Origin: Halichondria panicea
Taxonomy: Eukaryota; Porifera; Demospongiae; Suberitida; Halichondriidae
Reading direction: 5' to 3'
Assembly: GCF_963675165.1 (NCBI RefSeq)
Contig: NC_087393.1
Span: 4,345,502 to 4,409,501 of the forward strand
Length of the DNA stretch: 64,000 nucleotides
The translations under genes were made by a program, and so were the position numbers. Under the pieces are notes generated by a model. That model worked only from the letters and a program-made list of their open reading frames with translations. It was not told where the DNA came from and did no database searches. Shown here piece by piece: positions 1-12,879 of the stretch (positions are counted from its first letter, which is position 1; each line of letters begins with the position of its first letter).

Positions 1-775
1 AGATGAATTCCAGCACTCTGTAGGTCAGAGTCGGCCTATATGGAGAAACCTTCTCACTCTCCATAATGTTAGTAGCTTTCTTTGTGAACAGGTGGCTAGT
101 CGTTTCTGATAGTTGTATGAGTGGTTATTTGTGTCCCACACTCGTTTGGCTTAGTGCTAATAGCTCTAAGCTAGAATGTGCATTTAAATAAAATACTCGT
201 TGAGTACATTCCATGTGCTGTTGTCCAGACTACCTTGCATTGAATAAGGCACTGATGCATGTGCTGCTTTTTGTTTATTATGTAATCTTTATTACTTATT
301 ACATAATTCATGGCCTTTTGAGTTGTTAGGCTTGCTTGTGTTATACATGTCAGCAAAATGTTGGCTACATGATCTAGGAATTTGCACCATGGGAATAAGG
401 TGTTGATAACATGGTTGTCACAAGAATTAGGTAAACAGTTTGCTCATGAATATTCATGATTTTCTTATAATGATTTTTGTAAGTGCCATGATAAAAGTTT
501 GAAGCACATAAATGATATGCATCAATCTGTATGACAAGTATCAGTCTTTAAAAGATTTTCTAGTGGAAGCTCTGAGCGATCATCAAGTTATTAGAATCAA
601 CACTAACTAGTAGTCGTTTTAAACTTCCAAAAATACTTCTAGCTGTGTGTTTTTGCTCTTATATGATGCTTCTTGCTTCTTACTATTCTGGAGGGCGGAT
701 CGAAGCGGTTTTTTCTTTCCAGGCCAAGAAACTCTAATACGTAGACTAACTCTACTTAAAATGGTGGTCAGAGCC

Positions 776-1083
776 TAGTTGGGCGTGGCCCGACCGTCCC
801 TGACGGGAGGTCGGGTTACAAGCTTATCTGGGATTTGTCCTGCTGCATTATGTAACACTGCTATGAATATTGTTATTCTCAAGTAGGTGTTAACTGACTT
901 GATGACGTGTAGACCACAGCATACACTGCATGCGGTTTCGTAACTAGATGCAAACGGAAGTGTAACTAAGCACATGAAAAATGCTTCAATCTGATAGGGC
1001 GCCACTATAGTGGCGCTAGAACAAATCCCAGATAGGCTTGCAACCCGACCTCCCGTCAGGGACGGTTCAGCCATGCCCAACTA
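776..1083. mobile_element. 308-bp MITE with 9-bp target duplication (MULE-like)
   Basis: The ends are long inverted repeats of about 55 bp; the element begins TAGTTGGGCGTGG and ends CATGCCCAACTA. It is flanked by a perfect 9-bp direct repeat, GTCAGAGCC, at 767-775 and 1084-1092. Long terminal inverted repeats with 9-bp duplications are typical of Mutator-like elements. There is no transposase, so it is non-autonomous. The short reading frame across it is not a gene. Confidence 0.85.
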
Positions 1084-1309
1084 GTCAGAGCCAAGGAAAA
1101 CAGCCTCTGTGAGCTTTCAGTACCAAATATCTCTTCGACCCGCCCTGCATATAGTGAAGCTACAGTAGGCTATACCTAAGCTAACTAGTAAAAATGTCTA
1201 TTCGAGCCATGAAATGACTACTGCGTTTCAGCTGGACTTCTAGCTCATTCTAGCTGCTCACGATCACTAGATCTAGCTCATGATTAATTAATGAGCAAAC
1301 AAACAGTTT

Positions 1310-1500
1310 ATCTTAACTGCAATGGCAATCTTTGACATCTTTAATTGACTTCTGTACTGTAAACACGAGTTAAAAGCCTATAGAAGCTGTTTGTTGCCGT
1401 TACATTGTAACTGTTGGGCAGTTACAGCTGGAATAGACGTACAAACACACACACAGTCAGCTAAACCATATTCCTCGTACGGCTACGCCTCGAAGGGATA
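1310..1500. repeat. Dispersed repeat with internal CA run (copy 1 of 3)
   Basis: This stretch matches 59930-60125 in the same orientation, sharing an AGAAGCTGTT block, GCAGTTACAGCTGGAA, a CA microsatellite, CAGTCAGCT and GGCTACGCCTCGA. A third, more diverged copy lies in reverse orientation at about 44270-44570. It is an old interspersed repeat with no coding content seen. Confidence 0.6.
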
Positions 1501-1549
1501 CATTGTATTCAATGAAACATTCATACGTATACGTAATTGATCCTATATT

Positions 1550-1850
1550 ACTGCATGCTCGTGCTTGCTTAACCACCCCTCCCTGTACAGGCTCATGTAT
1601 TGATCCTATTACTGCATGCTCGTGCTTGCTTAACCACCCCTCCCTGTACAGGCTCATGTATTGATCCTATTGCTGCATGCTCGTGCTTGCTTAACCACCC
1701 CTCCCTGTACAGGCTCATGTATTGATCCTATATCACTGCATGCTCGTGCTTGCTTAACCACCCCTCCCTGTACAGGCTCATGTATTTATCCTATTGCTGC
1801 ATGCTCGTGCTTGCTTAACCACCCCCTCCCTGTACAGGCTCTGGAGGACC
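1550..1850 (+). repeat. Five tandem copies of a splice-acceptor segment
   Basis: A unit of about 61 bp is repeated five times (GCTCGTGCTTGCTT at 1557, 1618, 1679, 1742 and 1803). Each unit carries a pyrimidine tract and CCCTGTACAG followed by GCTC, the same bases that form the real 3' splice site at 1836-1837 and the first codon of the next LRRK exon. Candidate AGs lie at 1589, 1650, 1711, 1774 and 1836. Only the last keeps the downstream frame without added sequence; the fourth would add 62 bases and shift it. Confidence 0.85.
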
Positions 1851-4800
1851 TCATACAGAGGGAGAAGAAGAGACTGGAACGCAGCAGGAGCAAGTTCCCC
1901 GTGCTACAGGCCAGCAGACTCAGGGAGCTCATGGACGAGAGTCGACTCAGCCAGAAGATGGACAGAACTGAGATTGAGAGAGTAAGCTATCATAACTGGT
2001 AACCACATATGATGTTGTTTTTCATCCCGTTGGTAGCTACGTGTGTTTTTTAGCTATGCTCAGCTCCATACTTATAATTATACATTAGCTTATGCCTTTT
2101 TGCTGTTAACGTGCCCCAAGTACATACATTACAATGTGTTTGATAGTTGTGGTCAAGTTACCACATTGTCCTTAGCATGGTAATTAACTGGAAAACAATT
2201 AACCCTTTGATGTGGTCAACTCCCCCCCCAGGCCATCCGGTTTCTGCACGAGTGTGGGGTGCTCCTCTACTACAGTGACTTCCAGACCAAGCTGAGTGAG
2301 CTCTACTTCCTCAACCCCGAGTGGCTGTGTATGCTCATGGCGCAGATTGTCACCATCCCTGAGATCAATCCGTTCATCAGCAAGGAGGGGGTGAGTGGAA
2401 GAGGGTCCATTGTGGTCTCTATAATTATGAGCAGGTTACCCTCTATTACAGCCTGGTTTAAAGTATATCCATAGCTTGAGTGTGTCAGCAAACCACCTCT
2501 TTGTTTTGTTACACCCACTCTTGAGTGTGGCCACAATGTTATTGTGATGTACATACATTGTAGCAATAGCCTGCTGTTGTGTACACATGCATGCACTTGT
2601 ACTCGTGAAGTTTCATGGCTACGCTTAATTAAACTTGTTGTGAATGTGTTTGTGTTGAGTGTAATAATTATATAGTATGTTGACAAAGATTTCAATTTGT
2701 GGCTATAATAAAGCCCACATTCTTTTATCCCTGACTAAAGATCTTCACCCACAGTTGATGAAGAAGACAAACTTGTCTTATGTGCTTAGAGAGCCAAGAT
2801 TCCCAACAGAGTTCCAGCCAGAGTACATCAGACTTCTGGAGAGGTTAGTGTTGTCCTTACGTCAGTGTACCTCAAGAGTGTGTGTCTTACGCACTAAGGC
2901 AGCACATACATGAATGTGCAAAGATAGCCACCTGCTGACAATGCTCTGGAATTAAATGCTTGTTATTTTTTTGCCTCTCCAAAGGAAACACTTGAGACTA
3001 TACATTCAAAGGCCTATTTGTTTGCATGACTATAATATTCAATTTTTGTTTTTGAATGATTTTCGTAATATTTTGTAACCTCTAACTACAAATAACCTCT
3101 GCAGATTTGAAGTTGCCCTGCGGCAGACCCCGGATACTCTCCTGATTCCGTCCCACCTTCCCAAGAGGAAGCCGTCTCAGGGGATTTCCCTGCCCGAGCA
3201 CACCCCCTCATGTGAGCCAGCTACCTACTTAGTGCATTACAATCTCCTTATACTGCATGTAGCCTTCTCAGGCAAAGCTTGCCTACATAACGTTTAGAGT
3301 GACTCGGACTAGTTTGGAGAAGCTGTATACTGTATATTGGGTTTTGAATGTGAGGTTAATCGATTACTGTAGCTTTCAATTGTCTTCTAATGGAGTTCTC
3401 GTTCTAGATATACCATTCCATGCAGTTGTCAGTATAATGCATGCGCAAACTCCCCACATTATTTTGTTGATTAACCCTTAACTCTCCATGCTGTTAATTA
3501 ACCCTTCTCTTTCTTCAGCTCGTATTGTGCGGAGATACAATCTTTGCTACATTCCCCCTGGCTTCTGGCCTCGACTCATCGCCAGGCTCATCACTCTACC
3601 TCTTCTGCCCACCAACGTAGAGGTTAGCTCAGTACAATCTACCACTGACACCTTTTCCCTTCCATTTTTGTTTTTTCTCGTATGTGTATATAACTACTTC
3701 TTTAAATTTCCTTGTGCAACAGGAGGAATCTCCGCCCACTAGAGAGGTGTGGTCTGGTGGTATGTACACGCTTTGGTCTGAGGTAAGACACCTTTCTATC
3801 GCCCCTATTATATTAGCTATTCGTCCCTTGGCACTAGATTGAATCCCCTGATTATGTATACCCGTAAGAGGTGTCCTTGTTTCAGAGAGAGTCCACATTT
3901 TAGTTTTACACAAAGAGCTATGATTCTTTTTTTAACTATAATTATCTCTCTTTCGCTTAGCACTGCTACTTTATTATTGAGTTGGTTACCGGAGAGAAGA
4001 ACATCTTTGACATCATCGTCCCGGCAACCAATGCTGGTACAAGACTGCTCTGCTCCATAGTGGACAATGTGGAGGCTCTCATTGACGAGTGGTTTCCAGG
4101 GTTACGGGAGTTGGACATAGGGACGGGTGCCAGTCTGGTTACACCACTATGTCTCTGCCCACTTTGTCCAGGTGAGAGAGTGTGAGGGGACCTGGGAGCA
4201 TATGTGGCATGGAGAGATTTATTAACAGCTGCACGTCTGTAGCTGTGTAGCCAGCAAATTGTGTGTTGCTCCCTTGAATAGTGGCCACCCTCCTCGGAGG
4301 TTTTGTAAAAGGATTGTTTCAAGAAAGATGGCTAGCCTTCATCGTAGAGTCATTGCATTCATTGCAGAGAGCATTTGTATTTCAAAAAAGATTTCCCCCC
4401 CCTCCCTCCATGCAGATCCCCCTCACTGTTTCCCATTGAGGCAGCTGGTAGAGGTGGCCCTCACGGCAGACGAGGTGGAGTGCCCCTCCCACAAGGGGTG
4501 TGTCCCACTAGAGCAGCTGGTCAGTTCCTTACCTCTATAATGAATTGCAAAATACCAGTTGTGTACTTGTAGTAGATACATATCATAATTATTTGGGAGA
4601 TGACAGAATTTGCCAATTGTGGTCAAATACCATGGATATCCATGGTCCAAGGTCGAAAAATAACAAATTATGATCACATCTATTTTGGATTATTTCAAAG
4701 GTCTCTTTTCAGAAAAATTAATTGTTGAAATTGGATCAATGTGATAATTATGGCTGCTGAAAAATGTTGACCCCCCTCCCTACATCATTTGAAAGGTCTC

Positions 4801-7800
4801 TTTCTAAGCTTCTTCCCCCCCCCCCATTTAATCAATGGTTCGGACAGGTGCTGCCATAACTTGAATTCCGTGGATCCAATTTCAACGATTATATGATTTT
4901 TTGAACGCTTAGAAAGAGACCTTTTAAATGGTACCATCAATGTTGACTATGACCAACCGCTTTATCACCAGCACTATAGTACCGTATACAGGGCTTCAAA
5001 TACTCATTTGCGAATGACACTGTACAACTGATTGTATTCTACGAAAAGCATGCTATTTAAACATGCATGCTCTCTCCTTCGTGAGTCTTTTGTTGCGACC
5101 TATGCATTCATAACCCGGTATATGGTATCACATGCTATTGCATTAATTCCCACAGGCCCCGGACACTGTCATCAGTGACCTCGATCCGTGCTACAAAGTG
5201 TCCCCGGACCAATTTGTCCTCGAGGAAATGTACGTCCACTGGTTATTGTATTTGGACACTACACTCTCTCTACTGTACAAATATTTGCTTATTTTTCACC
5301 AAATTTCTTTCATTAGATTACATGGATGTACATTTTTAATCAAACTATAATAATAATATGTACTTGCATGTCTCAAAGAGTTTTTATTGTCTCTGTTGCT
5401 ACGTATTTGTCCTGCTATCTGATTCACATAGTACAAAGAATGTTCTTGGAAAGGGTGGTTTCGGAGAAGTATACAAAGCAGAGTTCAGAGGTCAAGCTGT
5501 CGCCGTGAAAATATTCTCACAGAAAGTGGCGGCCATAAACAATGCCACACCCAATCACCTCGTACGACAAGAGGTAAGGGGACCTGTTAGAATGTAAGGA
5601 GCATATCAACACTGTTTACTATGTAAACTCCCCCATCTGCTTAGCCAGACACGATTCTTGTGTACTGTATTTTAATACATTCACTGTATAAACACTGCAC
5701 ACAAAAGGCAGGATTTACTCTAATTTTTTTTATTGTGTATGTCCCACTTTGTGTGTATTATTGAGTTTGTATACTCTCACGCAACACACAATAATAATTA
5801 TGATGTGTACTTATTACCCCTTCATTGCCATACCCATGCACAGGTACAAATCCTTAGTCGTATCAAGCACCCGTACATTATCTCAATGGTTGCCGTGACA
5901 CTGAGGCCTAAGGCCATGCTGTTCCTGGAGTTTGCTGAGCTCGGCTCACTTGCCTCCCTCTATCCCTATAGCAACCTGAGCAACACTCTCAAACACAGAA
6001 TTGCCTTTCAGGTATTGTCTCCGTCTCTTGCAAGTGCACATATATACGTACCAATGTGTCAATATAAATACTAAGTGAGCCATATGTACGTACGTAGCTC
6101 TAAATGCTGACCAAGAACAACTATTTCATGTACAAAATAGTTAACCCTAGACAGGACTTTAAAACCCACACTGCACGTGGATGCAGCAAATAAAAGTTAT
6201 CTATCTATCTGCTTTGTAAGTAAACTGCTGACTAAGAAACGGTCGTGAACAATAGTTTAATATCCAGAGGTTTCCCATCAACGACATGAGTGTACCTACC
6301 ACCATACACACGGGTTTTGGCTAGAAAGTAATAGCAAGGGCGTATGAAGAGAAGAGGGCATGCAATGTATACTGTGTATGCGTCGTATTATTGATGAGTC
6401 AGCAGGATATGCTATATTTAGCCCAACTGCCCACTAGGGAATAGAGTAAAAATGAGGCTAGTCTAGAGTATAAAGTACACATGCAATACAAATTCTTTAC
6501 AGACATAAACTCCCGTCCATTTATAATACGATAGATGTAGTTGTATACCCTCTTCTCTTCATGCATACGCCCTTAGTAATAAGGCATAAAAAACCTCAAC
6601 TTTTTTTATTAAGCCTCACAACTACTTGGAGTAACCATAATTATTTTAGTGACTAAAAACAGGGCTGCCAGAAGATATTTGACATTTTGTATGTTTGCAG
6701 GTAGCAGGTGCTCTAGCGTTCCTGCACAAGTGTAATGTGATCTATCGTGACCTGAAGCCGGCCAACGTCCTCATCTTCTCCCTCAGCACAATCGTGAAGG
6801 TACGTTAAACCGTTAGAGCCGCAATATCGTTATACGAAAACAAGGGGATACAAAATACCATACATATGTAATTACGTCCAAAACTGTTTTTATAAATCGA
6901 TCTTAAGTTAATACATAGTCTCTTACCTAGCCTCATGCAAAACAGTCTGGGGAATTTCACTATAATTATTATAGTCACTTATGTCAGCCCCTAACTGATT
7001 CTTTATCTTCTCTTGTTCTTCTCTCTTGGCAGGTGAATGCCAAACTGTCGGATTATGGTATAGCGTGCTTTGCCACTGAGGGTGGTCTCACCCAGAACAT
7101 GGGCACAGCTGGCTACAAGGCCCCAGAACTGCTACTAGCCAGCCACTCATCCATGGCCTATAATGAAAAGGTCAGCCTAATGCTCTGGAATACATATTTT
7201 CCCTTGAATTGACCATTCTATAGTATGTATAAGTGCATAGCATCAAATAAACGATATAGACTAGCATACCATGTGATATAGACTTCCCTAATAACTACTT
7301 TTACAGAACACATCATTTCATGTTGAAATTCTCGTTTTACACTAAAGTTACTACCCCTCTAAGTTGGCCTAAACATAGACCTTTAGTTTTTTCAATCAAT
7401 ACACTTAACTGTTTAGTACGTAAGTTGAAAGTAACAATCTTCCATTCTGCTCTGTGACAGGTGGACATTTATTCGTATGGTCTAATGCTATTTGTGATGA
7501 TGACCAACGGCCATAAACCATTCGAAGAGCTCAGTGCAGGCTTCGAGATCGACAAGTTTATCGTGGAGGTGAGGTGGACTCTTATTTATTGGCTCGTTAG
7601 TACTATAGGCGCATGATTGTACGTAGCAACTTGAAATAGTTATCATTGACGACTATTAGGTTACTTTATCTATTGGATGATTTCAAGTCTAATTGAGGAC
7701 TGTGTATGTATAACATTAACAGTAACGCATCATCAATTGATCTAACCCCCCTGCCCCCCCCCCAATATTGTAGGGCCGTCCAATCAATGACATTGATCAC

Positions 7801-10800
7801 TACGGGTGTCCCCCCTGGCCAGACATGCAGGACCTTATCAACCACTGTCTCCAGTACTCACCCGCTAACCGTCCCTCGGCACAGGAGGTGTTCGATCGAC
7901 TCTGCAGCTCTGAGTTTGTCAGTCTCAAGAGAGCTGTGCAGGTCGAGAGAGACCAAACTATTCAGATGTTTGCGACCAGGGTAAGAGGGAAGGGATTGTT
8001 ACCTGATAGTGGAGTTCAGGGGATGGGGCAAGGGGCTTCCCTTTGTACACTTATTTTGTATTGAGCTACATGCATGCATGTACTGTATAGGTAGCACATG
8101 CATTGCAGTTGGATTAGGTGTATTTTTCTGACAAATTTTAAGTGGCTCAAATCTGTGTACCATTTTTCTACGCTTGAATGTTATGTCAAGTGATACGTTT
8201 TGCTCCCCCCCCTCTTGCAGTGTTTCAAGGAAAGTCAGGGTAGTAAGAGTGTGGAGGTGTGGATGGCCAGTGTTCTGGGTAGCTCTACCATGATCTCCAT
8301 CATGAACCTCTCTGTCAAGAATGCTTCACCTCATGTACGTATGACAGGCTTTGACAGCTGTACACCCTGGTTACCACTGACCCTATACTAGTGCATGGAG
8401 CTACGTATAGTACACGAGAATTCCTATCAAGCATTACGCAGTGACAAAGTTGTCACTCAGACATTTTCATTGCACTTATACTATCAGTGCATAAACAATA
8501 TTTTAAGTCTTAGCTGTACATAATGTAAGTACCTGCATGAATGCATGTGTAAATATGATTATACTTCACAAATTACCCGCTTACTTCCCCTCTCCACACA
8601 CACCCTCTAGGGCATGATGCTTCCTCCTGGTAACGAGATACAGAGCATGATAGCAGTGGAGCAGGTTGTTGTTCTCATGGGGACCACCTCCGGCAATCTG
8701 TTTGTGTACGACGCCAAAGACCGCAAGTTCCGTCACCAGCTGGCCACTTTAGAGGACAGCATCCTCTGTTTGATGTACTTTAGGTGAAGGGTTCTAATTA
8801 TTTTACTCACTATAGTTTGATACCACTTGTATGTACAGTATGTACAGTGTATATATACGTACTATGCACTGTTACTGTAGGAGAAAACGTTTTTATGTGC
8901 CAAACAATGAGTTTTATTTTCAGAAAATTGAAGAGAACTATTGTTAAATCTCGTGAATTAATTTAAAACTGCCACTGATTATGTGTACGTATGTTGTTTC
9001 AGAGTTAAAGTTTAATTGTTTCACAGAGATTCTTCACAGACCATCTACGTGTGTGCAGGTCTAGCCAATGGAAAGCTAGCCTTCTACGACCAGGCTACTA
9101 TCAATGTATGTAACTTAATAATGGTGACCGCTGTTGTGGGAATTAAAAATGTTGTGGTACAACCGATGTTAGCAACTAGGCCTCTTACTTTATACATATA
9201 CTGTATGTAGTACTAATAGGTGATTCAAGGCCTCAAAAGCAACAGCTCAAGTTTCTAAAGCATACCGCCATTGAGGGAAAGTGCTTATACCTACTACACA
9301 TGCATATAATAGTTGTTTCACATTAAAATTTTAGCCACATTGTATTTTACACTTTCTTCATTTTCGTAATACCTGCATGTACGCTCGACAGAAGGCTAAT
9401 GGTCATGCTCGACTGATTGCACTGGGAAGTGGCCCAGTCACCAGTGTTAAGCGGTGTCATGGCCGCCTGTACGCAGCGTGTGGGAGTAACATTGTCGTGT
9501 TGAGGATCAGTGATTGGAGCATGGAACATCGCTGGAGCACTGTGGACTTAGAAAGGTAGGTGTGGTCTACTGTATTCAAGCAGGGCTCAAAAAAGTTTTT
9601 GTAGCCAGCCCCATGTCTTTTTCTTCTCAAGAAGGGAATTTTTCGATGAAAGCAATCACACTTAAGTTTTTGCATATGCAATCTTTACGCTATAGTTATG
9701 AGCACGCTATAGTTTGAGCACTTAAAGTTAGTATATAAAACACGCCCATTTTGGACAAATTTTTAGTTTAGTCGCTATTCGATTTTAACACTCGCACATA
9801 ATAATTTAACATAATAATAATTTTATCTGAGTTGGCTTTATATAGTTTAAGCGTATCACTTGGTATCCATGCTAGCTGCCAAATTTGAACAGCTCTGTCT
9901 CCCACCACACATGCACACACACGCAGTGGCCATATCCGAGGGCTAGAGGTGGGGCAAGATCGTATCTGGACCACCCACATCAAGACGCCCAAGATACAAG
10001 TGTGGGACTTGGAGGACGGCAGACACACGGGCACACTTCACTGTGACGTCATCGTCAACAGCCTGTGAGTAACCATGCAACCAGTGGATTAGGTGCACAC
10101 ACTACTAACAGTTAGTTAACTCTTTTATTCTGAGCTGATACTAAAAGCCTCTTTCATATCTACGAATTATGTAGGCCACCACTATACAGGCATATCATAG
10201 ACACGTTTATGTGCAGTGTTATTGTTAGCTCAATCATGCTGCATTATATATACAGCTAGTGTATAAGTTATTCTTAGTCCACTGTTTAGTAATATCCCCC
10301 TGTATATGATTTTTGCTGTACATGCAAAGACTAAGTTCCTTAGTGTTAAGTATTATAGCCCTTGTAATACATACATCTAGCTCATCCTTCCTACAGCTTA
10401 GCTAAAGACCAAGAAATGGAAGCATCAGATGTACGAGTGACCTCAATACACCTACAACGACCACCCTACTCCACCCTCTGGCTCGGCCTCACCTCAGGTC
10501 ATCTTCTCGTCATTAATGCCTCCTCTCGTATCCCGCTAATGATCACCAAGCGACACGGAGGTGCCATTCGAAGTATTCAGTCTGTGAAGGCCCAGATAGC
10601 GGAGAAACCGGTGCATCTGATACTGACGGCTGGGTTTGGGTTTCTACAGCGACCAGGCTACAGTGCACCCACACGAGGTGAGCATTGCCTTGGTTACGCT
10701 GAATATACCTTGTCCAACATTTTGCGGTAATGTTACCTTACCGTTAACTTTACCGTATGGTAGTAAAGTGTTACGTACAGTCATGCATGCGTACGGGGCA

Positions 10801-10957
10801 CATGTATTGGAATTGAGTTATACTGGTATTGGAATGAATATCTGTCCTTGTAGGCACTCCTGAGTCGTACGGGAACCTGCTGGTATGGGAGAGTATCATG
10901 CCCAGATTGAAACAGCAGTACGATGAGATCAAGCAGGGGATGGAGCCCTACAGATAA
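1838..10957 (+). CDS. LRRK: LRRK-family Roco kinase, C-terminal part (5' end outside window)
   Basis: Twenty-two exons join in frame to 988 residues: 1838-1981, 2232-2390, 2755-2843, 3105-3211, 3519-3622, 3723-3782, 3961-4171, 4416-4519, 5156-5229, 5432-5573, 5844-6011, 6701-6799, 7033-7170, 7461-7568, 7774-7980, 8221-8334, 8611-8783, 9027-9105, 9392-9555, 9927-10064, 10397-10677, 10854-10957 (TAA). Residues 1-340 are COR-like (FLHECGVLLYY, LNPEWL). The kinase starts near 350: glycine loop GKGGFGEV, AVK lysine, catalytic YRDLKPANVL, and activation segment SDYGIA, with DYG in place of DFG. YRD and DYG are the variants known from human LRRK2. A beta-propeller follows from about 640. The leucine-rich repeats and Roc GTPase should lie upstream of base 1. 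The family are GTP-regulated Ser/Thr kinases acting on membranes and vesicle traffic; whether this is LRRK1- or LRRK2-like is not settled here. Confidence 0.93.
4787..4931. repeat. Imperfect hairpin in LRRK intron
   Basis: Inside the 4520-5155 intron, CATTTGAAAGGTCTCTTTCTAAGC faces its near reverse complement at about 4907-4931. Long C-runs lie between the arms. It is probably a decayed hairpin element; no target duplication was identified. Confidence 0.5.
6335..6575. mobile_element. About 240-bp inverted-repeat element in LRRK intron
   Basis: Within the 6012-6700 intron, AAGGGCGTATGAAGAGAAG is matched near 6550-6573 by its reverse complement with a few extra bases. The flanks share AGTAATA on both sides, matching 7 of 9 bases, which suggests a decayed target duplication. 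No coding sequence is present. Confidence 0.6.
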
Positions 10958-10964
10958 CACAGGA

Positions 10965-11230
10965 CCACCTACAAATATTATAGCAGGACTGACTTATCAC
11001 TTAAAATTAAATAATAATTGTGTTCCGTTTGTGATTTTATATTTCTAAGTCTTTTTATTCTGTAGTTTCAAGCCAATTAATGATGGAGAAGTCTTTGTAT
11101 AATATTATTGCATCCAAAATGCAGATTTCGAGAACATAATAATAATTATGAAACGTTGGTGCCAGCAATATCCAACTATGAGACAGCTGTAGTACCCTTC
11201 TAGTTTGTGTGCCTTGAAACCACGCCCTAT
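10965..11230 (+). repeat. LRRK 3' flank, source copy of local duplication
   Basis: The stretch after the LRRK stop codon (TTATCACTTAA, GTTCCGTTTGTGATTTTAT, AATGATGGAG, GCAATATC, ATGAGACA blocks) is repeated at about 14212-14412. An ATTAAA near 11005 could serve as poly(A) signal. The rest of the gap to 11555 shows nothing I recognise. Confidence 0.65.
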
Positions 11231-11555
11231 ATACGCATAACCTCAGGAGTGCACAAGACGTATGAGCGAGCACGTCATAGCAAGACCACATGGAGAAATT
11301 CACAAATTTAATACAGCATCGTTGGGGAATACTCTCACAAAAATTAATGTATATACTAATAGCAACTGCATAACGCATAGACTAATACTACACATAGACT
11401 AATATATACTAATAATCATGTTTCCTTGCAGACTATATACGACGTAAAAAACTTTGAAGTAAATCGTCATCCAGTGCACCTATAAGGAAAGGACTCATAT
11501 TAACGTAGGCTATGCGATTATATAATTACTCACCATCATTCATAAGGAAACGAAT

Positions 11556-12543
11556 GAAATCATCTTCAACGAGTTCAGGATATACAGTGCCCAAGAGGAT
11601 TCCAAGTTGGAGCCAGTCAATCTGGTCACATTTCCAACCTAAATGTGCTATATTTAAACCTTTGGGATCATGCAATAATCTCAGAATACTCACTATGTAC
11701 TAACGATGTTGTATACCACACCCCCTTTTCACGAATTACAGGTGGTGGGCTATAGAGTTTGAACACGTAGAAGCACACGTCATCTTGCATAAAGATTTCC
11801 CGAGAGGGAAATCCGAGTCCAGGATAGGAAACTACGTTTAATAAGTGGAGAACCTGGCAAGAGTTGTCTGAGTACCAAATCGCGCAACCGGGAATCCTCT
11901 ACTTGCATCATTGGTTTTTTGTAGACTACATGTTCATTCGGAGATAAAATTATCACAGACTGTCCAGAATCTATTTGTTTTCCAGATGAAAATTTGTCGT
12001 TCAAATAAATAGGAGACAGTGGATAATTAAATGTTGGCCAATCACTCACCCTTGAATTTTCCCAATAGATCTACATGTACCTTTTGTTTTGTAAATAAAC
12101 AGCTTGGAGTCTTGGGACGACATCGGCTATATTGAGGGAAGTATGGGTCTCAACGAATTTGAAAATTGTATTAGACCATTTTACTTGAACTTCCACCACA
12201 CATTGACTGCTCTTATTTGGAAAGTAAAATCTATTAAGGGCATAGATTTCTTCACCACCGATCCGATTTCTGAGTGATGCTAGACTTTTAGAAAGATATA
12301 CTGCTAGTTGTAAAGTGGTGGCATACCAACTGCTGGTTGATTCCAGTTCGCATATAAATATGGTGGTACATGCCTTAACGCTCTCTCAATATAATCATTC
12401 GAAACTATGGGCAACAAGGATGAGGCGCTCAATCGGCTTACACTTGTTACAAAGGGTTTTACTGCGTAATCACCTTTGGGTCTACCGTAGCCTCTTTGAC
12501 CATACGTCTTCCATGTTGGGATGTTGGACCATTCATCTGCCAT
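11556..12543 (-). pseudogene. Broken intron-poor coding sequence, unknown family
   Basis: Reading leftward from ATG at 12543 (start MADEWSNIPTWK), about 330 codons can be followed, but only through a frame change near 12310 (after PPLYN), an in-frame TAG near 12080 (after NKRYM), a frame change near 11820 and a further break or very short intron near 11720-11740. The last readable block contains HLGWKCDQIDWLQLGILLG and ends at a stop by 11556. The protein-like texture continues across each break, so it was once coding. Near absence of introns in this intron-dense region fits a retrocopy or transposon-borne gene. I do not recognise the family. Confidence 0.6.
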
Positions 12544-12741
12544 GTAGGATGTTACTCATGCAATTAATTAAACCACAGATGGTTGCTGCTGAGAGAGAAA
12601 GAGGCAAGTAAAGTGTCAATGGGTGGAACAATAACGTAAGTAAAGTGCCTATAATAAAGCCTGCATGTAGCTAGGTAGCTGTGCAGCTGTGCAGCCAATG
12701 TGTAAGTTAGCTTTTATTTGACAACGAAATCTGACACTATT

Positions 12742-12873
12742 CAGTGGCGTAGGAAGCAATTTCTCAATGGGGGCTCTAGTTTTTAAAAGCAAGGCTATAT
12801 ATATATCTATACATAGTGCAGCTTGATAAGTCCTTTATTTACATATGGGCCCCCCCTTCCTAACGCCACTGCT
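12742..12873. mobile_element. About 130-bp MITE with AGTGGCGTAGGAAG ends
   Basis: CAGTGGCGTAGGAAG at the left is matched by CTTCCTAACGCCACTG at the right. Such CAGTGGCG ends resemble hAT-type miniature elements, but I could not confirm an 8-bp target duplication. C-rich and G-rich stretches lie just inside the ends. Confidence 0.6.
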
Positions 12874-12879
12874 ATTATA

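Noticed and set aside
1..700. Upstream LRRK exons with Roc or leucine-rich repeats
   Set aside because: I looked for them but saw no segment with splice sites and Roc- or LRR-like codons; the stretch appears intronic.
2303..2695. 130-codon frame on the - strand
   Set aside because: Covers an LRRK COR exon and intron in antisense; no protein-like continuity or splice context.
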